DNA of 64,000 nt from Serpula lacrymans var. lacrymans S7.9 (Eukaryota > Basidiomycota > Agaricomycetes > Boletales > Serpulaceae): NCBI RefSeq assembly GCF_000218685.1, contig NW_006763294.1:2689174-2753173 (forward strand), given 5' to 3'. The notes below the pieces were generated by a model that was given only the letters and a program-made list of their open reading frames with translations, ran no database searches and was not told the origin of the DNA. Below, in pieces: positions 43,371-53,601 of this stretch. Position numbers and translations under genes: made by a program. Numbering within the stretch: position 1 is the stretch's first letter; each line of letters opens with the position of its first letter.

Positions 43371-44824
43371 TCAGCCTTCAGTACTTTGGTCAGTTAACAT
43401 TATTACACTTTCCCTTTTGTCTGCGTTGTAGGCCATAATCTCTAAATTTCCAGTACCGGTGGAAGAGAACTCAATGTTAGTGTTGTCGACCTGTGGAGGG
43501 GTATAGAACCTCGGCAATGTCGTGGTACCTCTGGTGAACGTGGTGGTACGAACGTCTTTTCCATGTTGGAGACCATATCCAACTCGCACAATAATGAGGA
43601 AAGGAATAGTCGACTGTTTCACAACGGAAATGGTCTAAGTCAGGAAAACAGAAGTAGGACGTCTGTCACGAAAGATGCTCACGGCGAGTTGTGTGTGAAA
43701 ATTGGTTCCCACATTTCCTGCAACGTTTCCGCGTGCCAAAAGACAGAGCAAGATGATGCTGCATAGTGCAGCGAGGATACCTGATTCTATCATCATGAAC
43801 ATGGTGGACTTGTACGTATATCGCCCGCCGAATTCGTAGGATTTCCTTCCTGCCTTCCAGAGTCGGTACGCGATCCCACATGTTGCGAAAACATTGATGA
43901 AAGAATCCATCGACCAGCCTGTCATAGCCAAGGGGAAGACACCGGGCGACAGAATACTTGCGCCTGGCCCGAAAAGGTGTGCGTCGGCAGTGATTGCAAC
44001 GGCTACCAAAAATAGGTCCGCAAAAAAAGCAGGGATAGATGATTATAGTACTTACCAAATTGTATAGTCTGAAACAAAACCTAGGACGCAATGTCAGGTA
44101 CATTCTTTCATGCATATCAACCCACATACTGGGAAAATGCAAAACTTCCAATTGAAATTCCAAACAACGTAGAATCTCCATATCTGTTCAACACTTTAGT
44201 AAAATTATTCAGAGCGACCATATGATGATTGATACCAAGAGGTAATCTTGAAGGCAAAGCTAGAGAAAGAATCAGTTTGTTTACTATTCGTGGGGAAAGG
44301 AAACACACATTGGAGATGTAAAGGCTTCCATTGACAAACTGTAGAGTGTTCGTGCCCAAGTAAATGTCAGGTCCATTGGGAATAGCCAGGATGGCTGGAT
44401 CTGTGAATGCGTGAAGCAATTGCAAAAATGAAATGATGACATGCCCAGTGGCTATTAAGATTGACAATGTCGAAGCGGCTAATAGAATCCTAGAGACCAC
44501 GACTTCAGACTCAGTACAAGTCAATCCGAAATATTGCTCTTACTTATGAGCACCAACACGTTTCCCCACCAAGACGTGCACGCATCCGCCATATAATACA
44601 AGGCTATTTCACATCGGAAGAATGCTGTTAACAGTTGAAAATACCTTGAATGGGAATAAACTCACTTGATACCTGGGATTTTTGGTGTATGGATAGTAGA
44701 AAGGTCAGTTGTTCCGCGATTGCTCAGCAATATCTAAGTACATACCATATAAAATTGTTTCCAGCCACATGCAGGTTAGATTCATCTGGCCGAAAGGAGG
44801 GATAGTTTCAGTGGGAGAAGACAT
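43371..44824 (-). CDS. Seven-TM protein, DUF6534-like
   Basis: Best model has nine exons on the minus strand: 44,824-44,743, 44,672-44,666, 44,603-44,544, 44,489-44,309, 44,259-44,236, 44,183-44,130, 44,068-44,056, 44,002-43,683 and 43,634-43,371; 334 aa. The 7-nt second exon is the least certain. Order of blocks: LVLYGGCVHVLVGKRVGA, ILLAASTLSILIATGHVII, LLIWRFYVVWN with NWKFCIFP, FAVAITADAHLFG, SMDSFINVFATCGIAYRLW, MIESGILAALCSIILLCLL, STIPFLIIVRVGYGLQHG. This WRxYVVW..YK pattern and 7-TM layout is that of a large, poorly understood basidiomycete membrane family. A receptor-like role is only conjecture. The Thr-rich tail of about 60 residues is cytosolic if topology is standard. Confidence 0.7.
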
Positions 44825-45204
44825 TCTGCTCGTTGGAAAGGGACCGTAAAGTGACAGTGACGAAAGAGGAGCGAGCAACTAGATATGCACGAAAGTGTGG
44901 TCGTTTGTGGTGACAGAGAACCTTGGGATCAGGATAGGAAGGAAGACAGTGATTCCAGTTGCCATCAAAAGCAATTTTTGAATTCATGGTAGATTTAAAT
45001 CAGTCAGAACTCGCTGATGCGAACGCACGTCACGATCGGATGGGCGTAGGATGGGCGGTCTGTACGTTACGAATCCGGTGCCAACTGTGTTACATCAATG
45101 TTTTCGGCTACCAGATTCGGAAGGTCAATTGACACTTCGTGTAGTTGATCAAAGCAGAGACTGTACCATGACCACTGTAGCAAACGGAACATGTTTTAGT
45201 CATG
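44825..45204. other. Intergenic region
   Basis: Promoter side of the 7-TM gene, ending at the 3' edge of the Gpi11 copy. No gene seen. Confidence 0.45.
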
Positions 45205-45897
45205 AGGATCCATGTCCCTATTATTCAAAGCCTTCGTGTCTGGAGAGGGGTGCCCTAAAGTCAATGTGGGCGTGAACACCGTCAGAAAGGGAACGATACA
45301 GGCCAGCAGGTGTGAAAAGGGTAGCTATGACCTATTGTATCAATACCCTCAGATGTCAAGGGTTCAAGTAGGTGGACAGCTCACCTGGATATCGGAGCAC
45401 CAAACAGGACGATGATGGTATGGAATAACAGAGAAACAAAAAGAGTGAACAGAAACGCTTCGCTATATTTCTGGTCGGGCCTGGTTAGAAAATCCATGGA
45501 AATACTGGTCATCCCAGGAGCTCACTCACAGAAAGCCTTTGTTTGTTATATTCTGAAATGTTTTCTTTATCTCGGTCCCTTCAAAACTATACTCGAAGCA
45601 CCGGTGCCTCATCCATCCTCCCCACCATCCCTGTAAAAGCGCTACCCCCGTAGATATCTTAATACAGGGTTCGCTGTCAACGCTTCCATGACTTTGTGCT
45701 GTGGCCGATCAATCACTTTCACCTCAAGGTCGATGAAAAGGTAGGACGTTTGCGTGACAAAGAGGATGGTGAAGACTAGAAGGTTTGCGTGAACCCCTAC
45801 AATGGAAGTATGGCGAGCGAGCGAGGGATGGGATAAGCGACACTTTGCTTGCTTATTCAACGAAAGGCGAATAGAATGATGACGCTTTGTTTGCATC
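45205..45897 (-). pseudogene. Partial, decayed duplicate of gpi11
   Basis: Aligns by eye to 42,420-43,050 in the same orientation: the exon 3 block (GTGCCCTAAAGTCAATGTGGGCGTGAACACCGTC), intron, exon 2 block (ATGGAATAACAGAGAAACAAAAAGAGTGAACAG) and exon 1 (HTSIVGVHANLLVFTILFV, DLEVKVIDRPQH, EALTANPV). Exons 4-5 and the original N-terminus are missing, an internal deletion removes about 30 bp after LTANPVL, and stops and indels break the frame. The N-terminal 25 residues of its remaining frame are unrelated to Gpi11. Not functional as Gpi11. Confidence 0.85.
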
Positions 45898-46569
45898 GTG
45901 GTATATCGACCACATTATTTTTACGGAATGACTGCCTTCCTTCATCTTTTCTGCGGGAGACTATGTTGACCATGATACGCTGGTTAGAAATCCCAGAAAT
46001 GTCATACATATCATATAATATCAATCGTACCACTTCCTCGTCGACTTCCTCACATTAAACATACTGTGAACTCAGAGAAGCAGCCCTCTGACATTAAATC
46101 AAGGGTATATTCAGTCCAACTGACCACCGTCATGACGTCTTGGTGAGACACTGTATTAGACTGATTTCGGCCATTCCCGGCATCGGCTACTGCCGAGACA
46201 CTGCACAGTTCATTCAAGCCACACCAATCTTGCCCTGTACGATACCCAATATAGCATCGGCGCCGGCCTCAACGACCTCAAGACTCAAGGTATGCTCCTA
46301 CAGTTTATCACTTATGAAGTAGTTCTAACAATGTTTTGTCTTGAATAGGTATATCAATCGATGTGAGTTCGAATTTCCGTGCCATCTGTCTATAAAGGTG
46401 TGGGGTAATGGATGCACGAAGAAGAAGCGAAGAGTAAGGAGGGAAAAGATACGATTCTGGTGCAGGAGGCTATCGAGAGATGGATAAGGTGGAAGGAGCA
46501 GCAGAGATGGAGGATAGGACGTTTGAAGGACAATAACTGACTGTTCATCTTTCCCTCTTAGCTTTTCCA
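45898..46569. other. Intergenic region upstream of eL34
   Basis: Mostly noncoding. At 46,225-46,295 one frame reads NLALYDTQYSIGAGLNDLKT followed by a GT..AG interval and GISIDV, which looks like a scrap of a real exon pair, but I cannot name it and find no proper start or end. The stretch next to 46,570 is the eL34 promoter and 5' UTR. Confidence 0.35.
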
Positions 46570-47039
46570 ATGGCTCAACGTGTCACTCTCCGCAAACGTC
46601 AACCCTACAACACCACATCGAACCGCCGACGTGTCGTCAAAACGCCCGGTGGCAAGCTTGTTTACCACCATCTCAAAAAACTTGCTACGCAGCCTAAATG
46701 CGGTGACTGTGGAGTTGGTCTGCCGGGTGTATGTATCGTGACATTGCCGCTAGATCAGGGAGGCTTATGCACCCATCATTCATGTCCTTATAGGTACCTG
46801 CCCTTCGTCCTCGTCAATATGCTACCATTTCCAAGCGCCAAAAGACCGTTCGCCGCGCATATGGTGGTTCGCGGTGCGGTGACTGTGTGAAGTCCCGGTA
46901 CGATTTTATCACATTACTCGTTATCTCCTCACTCAATCATTTGAAAACATGTAGAATCCTCCGGGCATTCTTGGTAGAGGAAGCCAAAATCGTGAAGAGG
47001 GTGATCAAGTCCCAAGCAAAGACGGGTGGCCGGAAGTAA
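46570..47039 (+). CDS. rpl34: 60S ribosomal protein eL34
   Basis: Three exons: 46,570-46,728, 46,794-46,897 and 46,955-47,039; 115 aa, right for the family. Blocks: MAQRVTLRKRQPYNTTSNRR, KTPGGKLVYHHLKK, KCGDCGVGLPG, LRPRQYATISKRQKTVRRAY, GGSRCGDCV and ILRAFLVEEAKIVK. The four Cys of CGDC..CGDC form the zinc site found in this protein. Structural component of the cytosolic large subunit. A pyrimidine-rich tract (CTTTCCCTCTTAGCTTTTCC) precedes the ATG, as is usual for ribosomal-protein genes. Confidence 0.97.
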
Positions 47040-47384
47040 AACTACTAGCGGGGGTGATCACGATGCGATATGATATATCTCTTTATGGCTGATGTCATGC
47101 GCTTTCTACTATCTTTTCTTCATTGCATCCATGTACATGGCCGTCTGCCAAACAATGACCGATGAGGTCGATATGCGGTACTGCTTTCTGGTGAAAGGTT
47201 GTATGTGGTTGCCCATTCATGAGAAGATCAAATCATCGTCATCACTACAAGTACAGGCATATTTAAGAGTGTCCTATCGTAAAAAGCAGCAACATAGCTA
47301 GAAGAAGAGACAGATTCTCCCAGAGAATCTCCCAAGCTAACGTCCACAACCTTATTCTAGCCCAAGAAAAATGCTCATATGAGA
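47040..47384. other. Convergent intergenic region
   Basis: 3' flanks of eL34 and the tetraspanin-like gene. A small plus-strand frame at 47,092-47,301 has no known match and lies in the eL34 3' UTR. Confidence 0.5.
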
Positions 47385-48970
47385 CTACTGTCTGCTCGTA
47401 ACATCCCTTTCCTCCGCGAAGTGTAGCGGACGAGGCACACTGGGTCCGTCGAAGTCCGAGAATGGATCTTCCTTGCCATCCTTGTCACCGCCAAAGTCGT
47501 CATATTGGCTTCCTCCTCCGTATGCATAAGCAGGTGGTTTGCCAGCTTCAGCATCGAACTGCGGTGGAGCACCTGGGGGTGGTGCGTAGACGTTCCCGTA
47601 GGCTGGAGCATATCCGAGATTTGACGACGATGCGTTGTAAGGTGGATTATAGTGTGACGGATAGTTGTCCAGTCTTGCTTGGCTCGAGGGAGCGCGAGAC
47701 GCATTTGCGGGACTGGATGGATCTAGCAGTTGACGGAAATATGCGAACGCAATTGCTGTAAACAGGAGACCAAGGACTGTACCGAGTAACTGATGAAAAA
47801 GGAGGTTGAGGTCAATCCAAATACGGCACTCACTAATCTCTATTATTACCGAAACAATCTCCGTCGCCGTATCACGGTTATAAGCACTTGTACAAACTGT
47901 TGGCATCTGTCAGTCAGTAGGCCTGTCCACAAGCGACTCGAACTCACACTGTTCAGCATTTTCGCCATTAAGACCGTCTGAAGATGTGCCCCAAATGCCG
48001 AATCTCTACATAGCAGATGTATCATATGTGATAGATCGCGGTGCAGAACATGGGAAACGGTACTTACGAACGAAGTGCTTCCGCCTGATGCAGCTTCTTG
48101 GCATTCAAGCATGAGGTCACTCTGCCATTATCATGATGATTCTTAGATATATATGCATGAATGGCGGTGCACTTACCTTGAACGTAAAGTGTATGATAGT
48201 TCGCATCAAGCCTACCGCGATGACAATAAGGGTGCTCAAACCCGAGAGAAGAGCGTAAAACCTAACGAGCACTACCCGTTGCTGAACGCAAATTTGGTTT
48301 TAGCCTTGGGCACAATAAGATCGACAATTGAAAAAACCCACCGAAAGCGCACTGACTATACCAAAAACTTCGATGACACAAGCTACAAGAAGCAAGACAC
48401 CTTGGATAATGGCAAAAGTAGCAAGTTTTGGAATGTGATCTGTGCAAGAAGCTCGTACATTATTCCTGTGCTAAAAAATCATGATAACTTACCATTCTGG
48501 TCAACACTCAGTTCTTTGAAGGAGGAAATCTGCAGAGATAGATTATCAGAGCTTGTGGCAATGGCTTTGTTGGATCACATATGTGCGTACCGCCCTAAGA
48601 ATGATAGAAGCGAATAATGAATAGATTGGTGGTGGGAAAAGGGTTACAAACGTACCAAATCAATGTCCACAGAGCACCGATTGCAGAGACTGCGCGAAAG
48701 CTTCAGCGTCGCTGAACAAACCAAACCGAAATTCAACTCACCAGCAACGACCACAGGCCGCAAGCTTCTACCGTAAACTCGGTTCACAAACGCATAAGGA
48801 GGAGGAGCACCTATCAGTGAGTAAATTCAGTTTGTGATGGACTGCAAGCGCGAAAGATGGTGCCTCTACTGACCTGGAGTAATAAATATCCGAGTTCTTC
48901 CTCAGTGTTTTCTAGAAATACAATGTTGATTGTACGCACCTAGAGGAGGAGCCCGTCTGTTTGAGTTCAT
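47385..48970 (-). CDS. Tetraspanin-like four-TM protein
   Basis: Ten exons on the minus strand: 48,970-48,940, 48,810-48,742, 48,689-48,656, 48,551-48,493, 48,439-48,342, 48,281-48,177, 48,121-48,068, 48,005-47,948, 47,896-47,850 and 47,789-47,385; 319 aa. Four hydrophobic segments: RPVVVAVSAIGALWTLI, ATFAIIQGVLLLVACVIEVF, VRFYALLSGLSTLIVIAVGL, and LLGTVLGLLFTAIAFAYF. Between TM3 and TM4 is a 70-residue Cys-containing loop (SDLMLECQEAASGG.., FCTSAYNRDTATEIV), as in tetraspanin-type proteins. The C-terminal 110 residues are rich in Pro, Tyr, Ala and Gly (PPYNASSSN, PPPGAPPQF) and end in an acidic stretch. Membrane organiser is an inference. Splicing of exons 4 and 9-10 is uncertain: the frame stays open through the last intron. 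Confidence 0.65.
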
Positions 48971-49407
48971 CGTTACTACTTTGTTGCTGTTTTATTATAA
49001 AGTGAAGGTTAGAGGTAATAGATAGTCGTAAAGGTGGACACTAGGGTTGGGGCTCAATGCCTTATACTGTAGCTGCGGTGGTCGAAGCAGTGGTGTGGCT
49101 ATGTCACAAGGGTGTTGTCTAAATCTCCCACGCCATCCATCTCAGATCGTAAGCAAAGCCCTCGGCAATACCACAGGACCAATATGTCAATTACAAGACA
49201 AAGTAAAATTGTTCCATTGGAAAAGAAATACGAAGTTATTGATACATTGCAACTAATAGACCTCTAGTTCCATGCAAGACCGCAGAGTAATGTAAACCCG
49301 TGAAAACGACACTATTAAATAAAGCGAATGTCGAGTGAGTCTTCGAAAAGACAACCCCATCGGCTTCGCGACCGGGGTGCAAAAGAAGTCATCCGATATG
49401 GCTCAAA
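48971..49407. other. Intergenic region
   Basis: Promoter of the tetraspanin-like gene and 3' flank of the CFEM gene. No gene seen. Confidence 0.5.
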
Positions 49408-50006
49408 TCAAAATGAAGCAGCGAGAACAGCGAAAGCAGCTGAACCAGCCAAGATGCTGATGCCATGAGAAGTTGCGCCATTGCTCGAAGCCGAAGGCCT
49501 ACAAATATAGATCATCAGCACCCGTAGAGAGCTACATAGACGGGAAACACACGCACGATGGTGAGGTAGTAGAAGATGCAGTAGTGGTGGGAGATGTGGT
49601 AGTAGCGGAAGCAGTAGCGAGGGTGACGCCCTGCAAAGAACGTGAACACTAGCGCGAGGGTAGACAGAAAAAGGGAGACGTACAACGGCCGCACACATCT
49701 CCTGGGCAGCAGCCTCAGCGTTGGTCAGATCACTACCAGTGCAAGAGCTTTGGATGCAGGAAGTGGAACTCTGGACGAATGCAGAGTCATTACACAAACA
49801 AGCGTCGTCTTGCGAGCTACAACTGCCAAAGTTGGCATCGATGAGACAAGCCACGGCACAATCTGAGCAATGGGACGATACAACATCAGCCTTTGTAACG
49901 GTACCTGCCGGTGAAACGTACTGGGTAGAGAAGCCTGGCGAGAAACGAGTCCAGCGGAAGCAGTGCTGAAAGCACCAAAGGCGAGGAGAGCGAGAGTGAA
50001 GCGCAT
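49408..50006 (-). CDS. CFEM-domain, GPI-anchored surface protein
   Basis: Four exons on the minus strand: 50,006-49,922, 49,862-49,684, 49,630-49,551 and 49,498-49,408; 144 aa. Signal peptide MRFTLALLAFGAFSTASA, then a mature start near LVSRQASLPNCAVAC. The CFEM domain holds eight Cys in the expected order (CAVAC, GSC, DDACLC, TSC, SSC, EMC); the Asp before ACLC is the place of the haem-iron ligand known in Candida Csa2/Rbt5. A Ser/Thr-rich linker follows, and the C-terminus SSNGATSHGISILAGS plus AAFAVLAASF is a GPI-attachment signal. Likely cell wall or membrane, possibly in haem/iron binding or adhesion. It shares a 620-bp divergent upstream region with eL31. Confidence 0.9.
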
Positions 50007-50628
50007 TGTGGTGTCGGGTAGGGTAAAAAGGTAAAGCAGCAAATGAAGTGGTGCTGAAAAGCGAGTGCAAAGAGCGAAGAAATTCGAGGAGTATGGAGTC
50101 GAAGAAGGGTAACAACGGTCTTTATACTCTCACCCGACACTGTGAATAGTTGCAAACAAAGGCTCGACGTGGCAATCAAGGGAGCAATAATAGGTGTATG
50201 TTGTTGAACGCCTTTGTTCCGCAATTATACAGCGCACTTCCCATCTCTGCCCTGTTCTATGTTGTAGGCCTAGACTGCGGTGCAGATTCACATTATGTGT
50301 ACCACGCGAGCGATGTAACGAATAATGGCAACGACGACAAAGGGAATTCCAATCAATGCAACTCGCTGGGAACCTCGGTAAAAGCGAGGAACGAAAAGAA
50401 CAAAGCCGTTAGCACTACCAAATTGGGTAATCAATGGGTCGTTCGCACGAAATACTCCCGCGGCACCAGGAGGTCAGGCACTCGGAACATGCCGAAGAGA
50501 TATACAGCACCACCCAGCCACCAAACTGTACTCTGTTTGTGGCGTGTAACCAAACAGAACCAAAGCGGTAACTGGAATCTGTACTGTAGGCCAAAGAATT
50601 TGCTCACCGACCTCGACATCCTCAAGAC
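50007..50628. promoter_or_regulatory. Divergent promoter region, CFEM gene / eL31
   Basis: 622 bp between opposite start codons. The plus strand has a 199-codon open frame (50,150-50,749) that overlaps the eL31 first exons in a different frame and resembles no protein; I treat it as chance. Confidence 0.4.
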
Positions 50629-51252
50629 ATGGTACGTACTTATGTCCCACTGGACAATGAATGAAAAGGCTAATGTCAGCTACTCCTTAGGCCACAAAGA
50701 CCACGAAAAAGGTGATAATCCTGTGCATTCATCCTGTGGAGATCGATAGCATTCTGAACAATCACCTATCTATCGCTGCAATCTAGACTGGCGGTAAGAC
50801 GCGCTCCGCTCTCTCAGATGTTGTTACGCGGGAGTACACCATCCATCTGCACAAGCTTGTGCACGGACGTTCTTTCAAAAAGCGAGCTCCCTGGGCTGTA
50901 AAATCTGTTGTTGATTTCGCTCGCAAGTCTATGGGCACCACTGACGTGCGGTTGGACCCTAAATTGAACCAAGCACTGTGGGCCCAGGGTATCAAGTCTG
51001 TTCCCCACCGGATACGTGTAAAACTTGAGCGTGAGTCATATGCATCGGTATAGCAATAGAAGCTTATTTGCTTTATCCCTTTCGCAAACCAGGTAAGCGA
51101 AATGATGAAGAGAACGCTAAGGAGAAGCTCTTCACATACGCCAGCCATGTTCCTGTTACGACTTTCAAGGTATGCAGATATTTTAGTGTATAGCATAAAC
51201 ACTCACGCACGGATCACAGGGTCTTCAAACCACCGTTGTGGATGCGGAGTAA
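50629..51252 (+). CDS. rpl31: 60S ribosomal protein eL31
   Basis: Five exons: 50,629-50,631, 50,691-50,711, 50,787-51,030, 51,093-51,169 and 51,220-51,252; 125 aa. Blocks: [91 protein letters not shown]. The first coding exon is the ATG alone and the second is 21 nt (ATKTTKK); both were needed to give a start in phase, and first-exon introns of this kind are common in fungal ribosomal-protein genes. Cytosolic large-subunit protein at the exit tunnel. Confidence 0.93.
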
Positions 51253-51612
51253 AGAGTTTCTCGTACACGCTGGGGGAAGGAGGTCTGCGGTGGGGGCTCA
51301 TGTAGTTGTTTTTTCCTCATGCCTGCCATGCATCAACAATCTTATATGCCATGCCGAGCAATCAAAAGCACTCAAAATCTATATTGATCGTTCTGAATAT
51401 CATATCGCAACATGGACATCGTGATGAGGCTATTCTCCTAACGTTCCTACTATCCAACGTCAGTACTCACATAGGTGAAGTATTTTTGACGGGAACCATA
51501 ACCTATGCCCGTTAGGGTATCGTCTGGCATGTTACAGTAAGTTTTAACGTATATCGCATCTCGCCTGTGCGTAGAGATAGTGCAAGTGTGCCGTGGACTA
51601 TCCAACGCTAAA
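51253..51612. other. Convergent intergenic region
   Basis: 3' flanks of eL31 and the mannosyltransferase gene. No gene seen. Confidence 0.5.
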
Positions 51613-53367
51613 TTATCCCCACAATATGCTTCTGTCGTGTTTGATGCGAACTGCTTCCATTCCAATAGACCTGTTTGGCATTCTTTCCCATATAGGATCG
51701 ACGTCTGGACCGTCAATGTCACCGGCGCCGTCCCAACCCCAGCACCAAACTGAGAACAAATGATAAGTCAAAAGGGCTATTCTCATACTGATCTAGGAGA
51801 CACTCACCGTATTCGGGACCTGGGACAAAGTCCAACGCTTCACCTTCTTCTTCGGCGAAGAGACGGTCATGAGGACCAAACCATGAACGATCCTGAGGAT
51901 CCGTCCGTGGGTTGTCTGGCAATCCTCCCAGTCGGACGTAACCACGGATAGCCGTTAAGTTCCGGCGAGAGGGATGGATTATGTCAAAGACTTTCTACAA
52001 AGCGTAAACGCATTAGTGAGCATCGACCGCTAGAAGATAGTGTTACGGTATTACGAACCTTGTCATAGGCCAGTTTTACTCGAGGAACCATCAAAATCCT
52101 CCCATAGCCAGCCTCCCAATAGTCGTTACAGATTAGACTGCACTCTGACGCAGAGCACTCCTCTTCCATGAGTTTCGCCATTCGGAAACGGACGTATGGC
52201 GGTGTGTAAAAGGGTGCAGGATCGAGTACGGCTATACCGTTCCAGCAGGACTGAACTTGGACTGGTAAGTGTTGTTGGAATCGTTCCGAAGAAGCAGGGT
52301 CGTGGAATATGTTTTCAAATGGAGCATTTTCAAGAGCAGTGCCGTTTATGTCCCTAGCAACCCAGTTATCGTAGAAGACGGGAGAGGCCTATCAAGTCCA
52401 AATGAATAGAGTGGTCTACGCAGTGATATTTCGACGTGAGAGACTTACGATTTCATCATGATACATATAATCAGCAGCGCACGTGATACCTGCATTATTT
52501 GTTCTGCTTTGCCAGATAAGCTCTAGGAGGTCGTCAACGCAAGGTAAAATATCGTTCATAAAGATAATCGTATCGAAATATTCATTTGTCGCGTCCCGGA
52601 GCTCGTGAAGGGGGTTGAAGGCCTGGTTTCGTACTTCGGCCAAGTATTCGATACGGTGGTTGAAAGCACCTCTGGTACGAGTGGAAGTACGAATGGTCAC
52701 GCGGAGACCGACGCTTCGAGTGAGCGCGTCAAATATGCGCAAGAGAGCCTTGGTCTGGTCTGTGGAGCCATTCTCATATATAGAGACATAAACATTGTGA
52801 TATCCAAGGATGGCTGAAACGCGGAAGAGAGTAGCAAATAAGTCGGGTATGATATCGAAAGAGTTGTAAAGATTGATGGCGAAGAAGTACTTGTGCTCTT
52901 TGGTTGGGGTGACCTGGTGGTGTTCTTCACTGCCCAAGTCCAAGCCCCAGTTAGTTAGCCAGGAAGACTGAGAGGGCTTGTTGTGTCCGACCAGTGACAT
53001 ATAGCGGTCTCTCACTTGCTGGATGTAGACGGGCTGAGAGTCCCGGGTACATTCTTTGGTGTGGTGAGGGGACAACGTGGAGAGAAGTTCGAGGACTCGT
53101 AGACGCTGGTCGATGGATGGGAGAGTGACCGGTTTTCGAGCAGAGAGGCGCGAGACGAATATGGGGCCATTGACACCACGCCATGCAGACGACAGAACCT
53201 GAATCCACAGAGAATGAGGGTGGAGAACAGATGGACAACGACAGACTCACACCAGTGGGAAACTCGCGTCCGATGAGGAGACCAAGGAGAATGCCGAGTA
53301 TGAGGGCGAGGGGAGTGGGGACGCGCCTGAACTGCATCCAGAGGACAGTGAAGGACCTCAGGTTCAT
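51613..53367 (-). CDS. CAP59/CMT1-type mannosyltransferase (GT69)
   Basis: Five exons on the minus strand: 53,367-53,251, 53,198-52,449, 52,388-52,059, 51,994-51,808 and 51,749-51,613; 506 aa. The N-terminus is a type II membrane anchor (PLALILGILLGLLIG after a basic MNLRSFTVLWMQFRR). The catalytic domain has YFFAINLYNSFDIIPDL, VYVSIYENGSTDQTKALL, EYLAEVRNQAF, TIIFMNDILPCVDDLLELI, AADYMYHDEI and a C-terminal CWGWDGAGDIDGPDVDP. CAP59 and CMT1 of Cryptococcus belong to this family; CMT1 is an alpha-1,3-mannosyltransferase and CAP59 is needed for capsule export. In a non-capsulated mushroom the product is more likely a wall or secreted glycan in the Golgi. It is head-to-head with the next gene, 234 bp apart. 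Confidence 0.9.
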
Positions 53368-53601
53368 GATAGGGAGGATATGGCCAGCCGAGTATAGAGC
53401 AACAGCACCAGGAACGGAGGACAGAAAACACAACCCTAACCTTACACACACCCAGCGAAAAAACGAGGTCGACGCGGATAAGCCTTCTTGCCGACGGCGA
53501 AGTGGGCCTTTCAGTGAATTTGGTGCACCCTACAGCTTTCCTTTCTCCACCACCACCATTGCTTTCCTTACTTCCTAGGGGGTCTTCGCATCGCCTTGTA
53601 T
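53368..53601. promoter_or_regulatory. Shared 234-bp divergent promoter, mannosyltransferase / SGNH-like gene
   Basis: Both start codons face outward with only 234 bp between, so core promoters overlap. Pyrimidine tracts (CTTTCCTTTCTCCACCACC) point toward the plus-strand gene. No TATA box seen. Confidence 0.5.

Noticed and set aside
48153..48617. 154-codon plus-strand frame
   Set aside because: Lies opposite exons 4-7 of the tetraspanin-like gene, which has consistent splice sites and membrane segments.
49900..49935. 17-nt intron or frameshift in the CFEM gene
   Set aside because: A 59-nt intron (49,921-49,863) joins SLP to NCAVAC in phase and matches CFEM starts.
50150..50749. 199-codon plus-strand frame upstream of eL31
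   Set aside because: Overlaps eL31 exons 1-2 in another frame and resembles no protein; the eL31 model explains the region.
52200..53400. Capsule gene cluster as in Cryptococcus
   Set aside because: Only two genes of this type are present; no further CAP or xylosyltransferase genes in the window.
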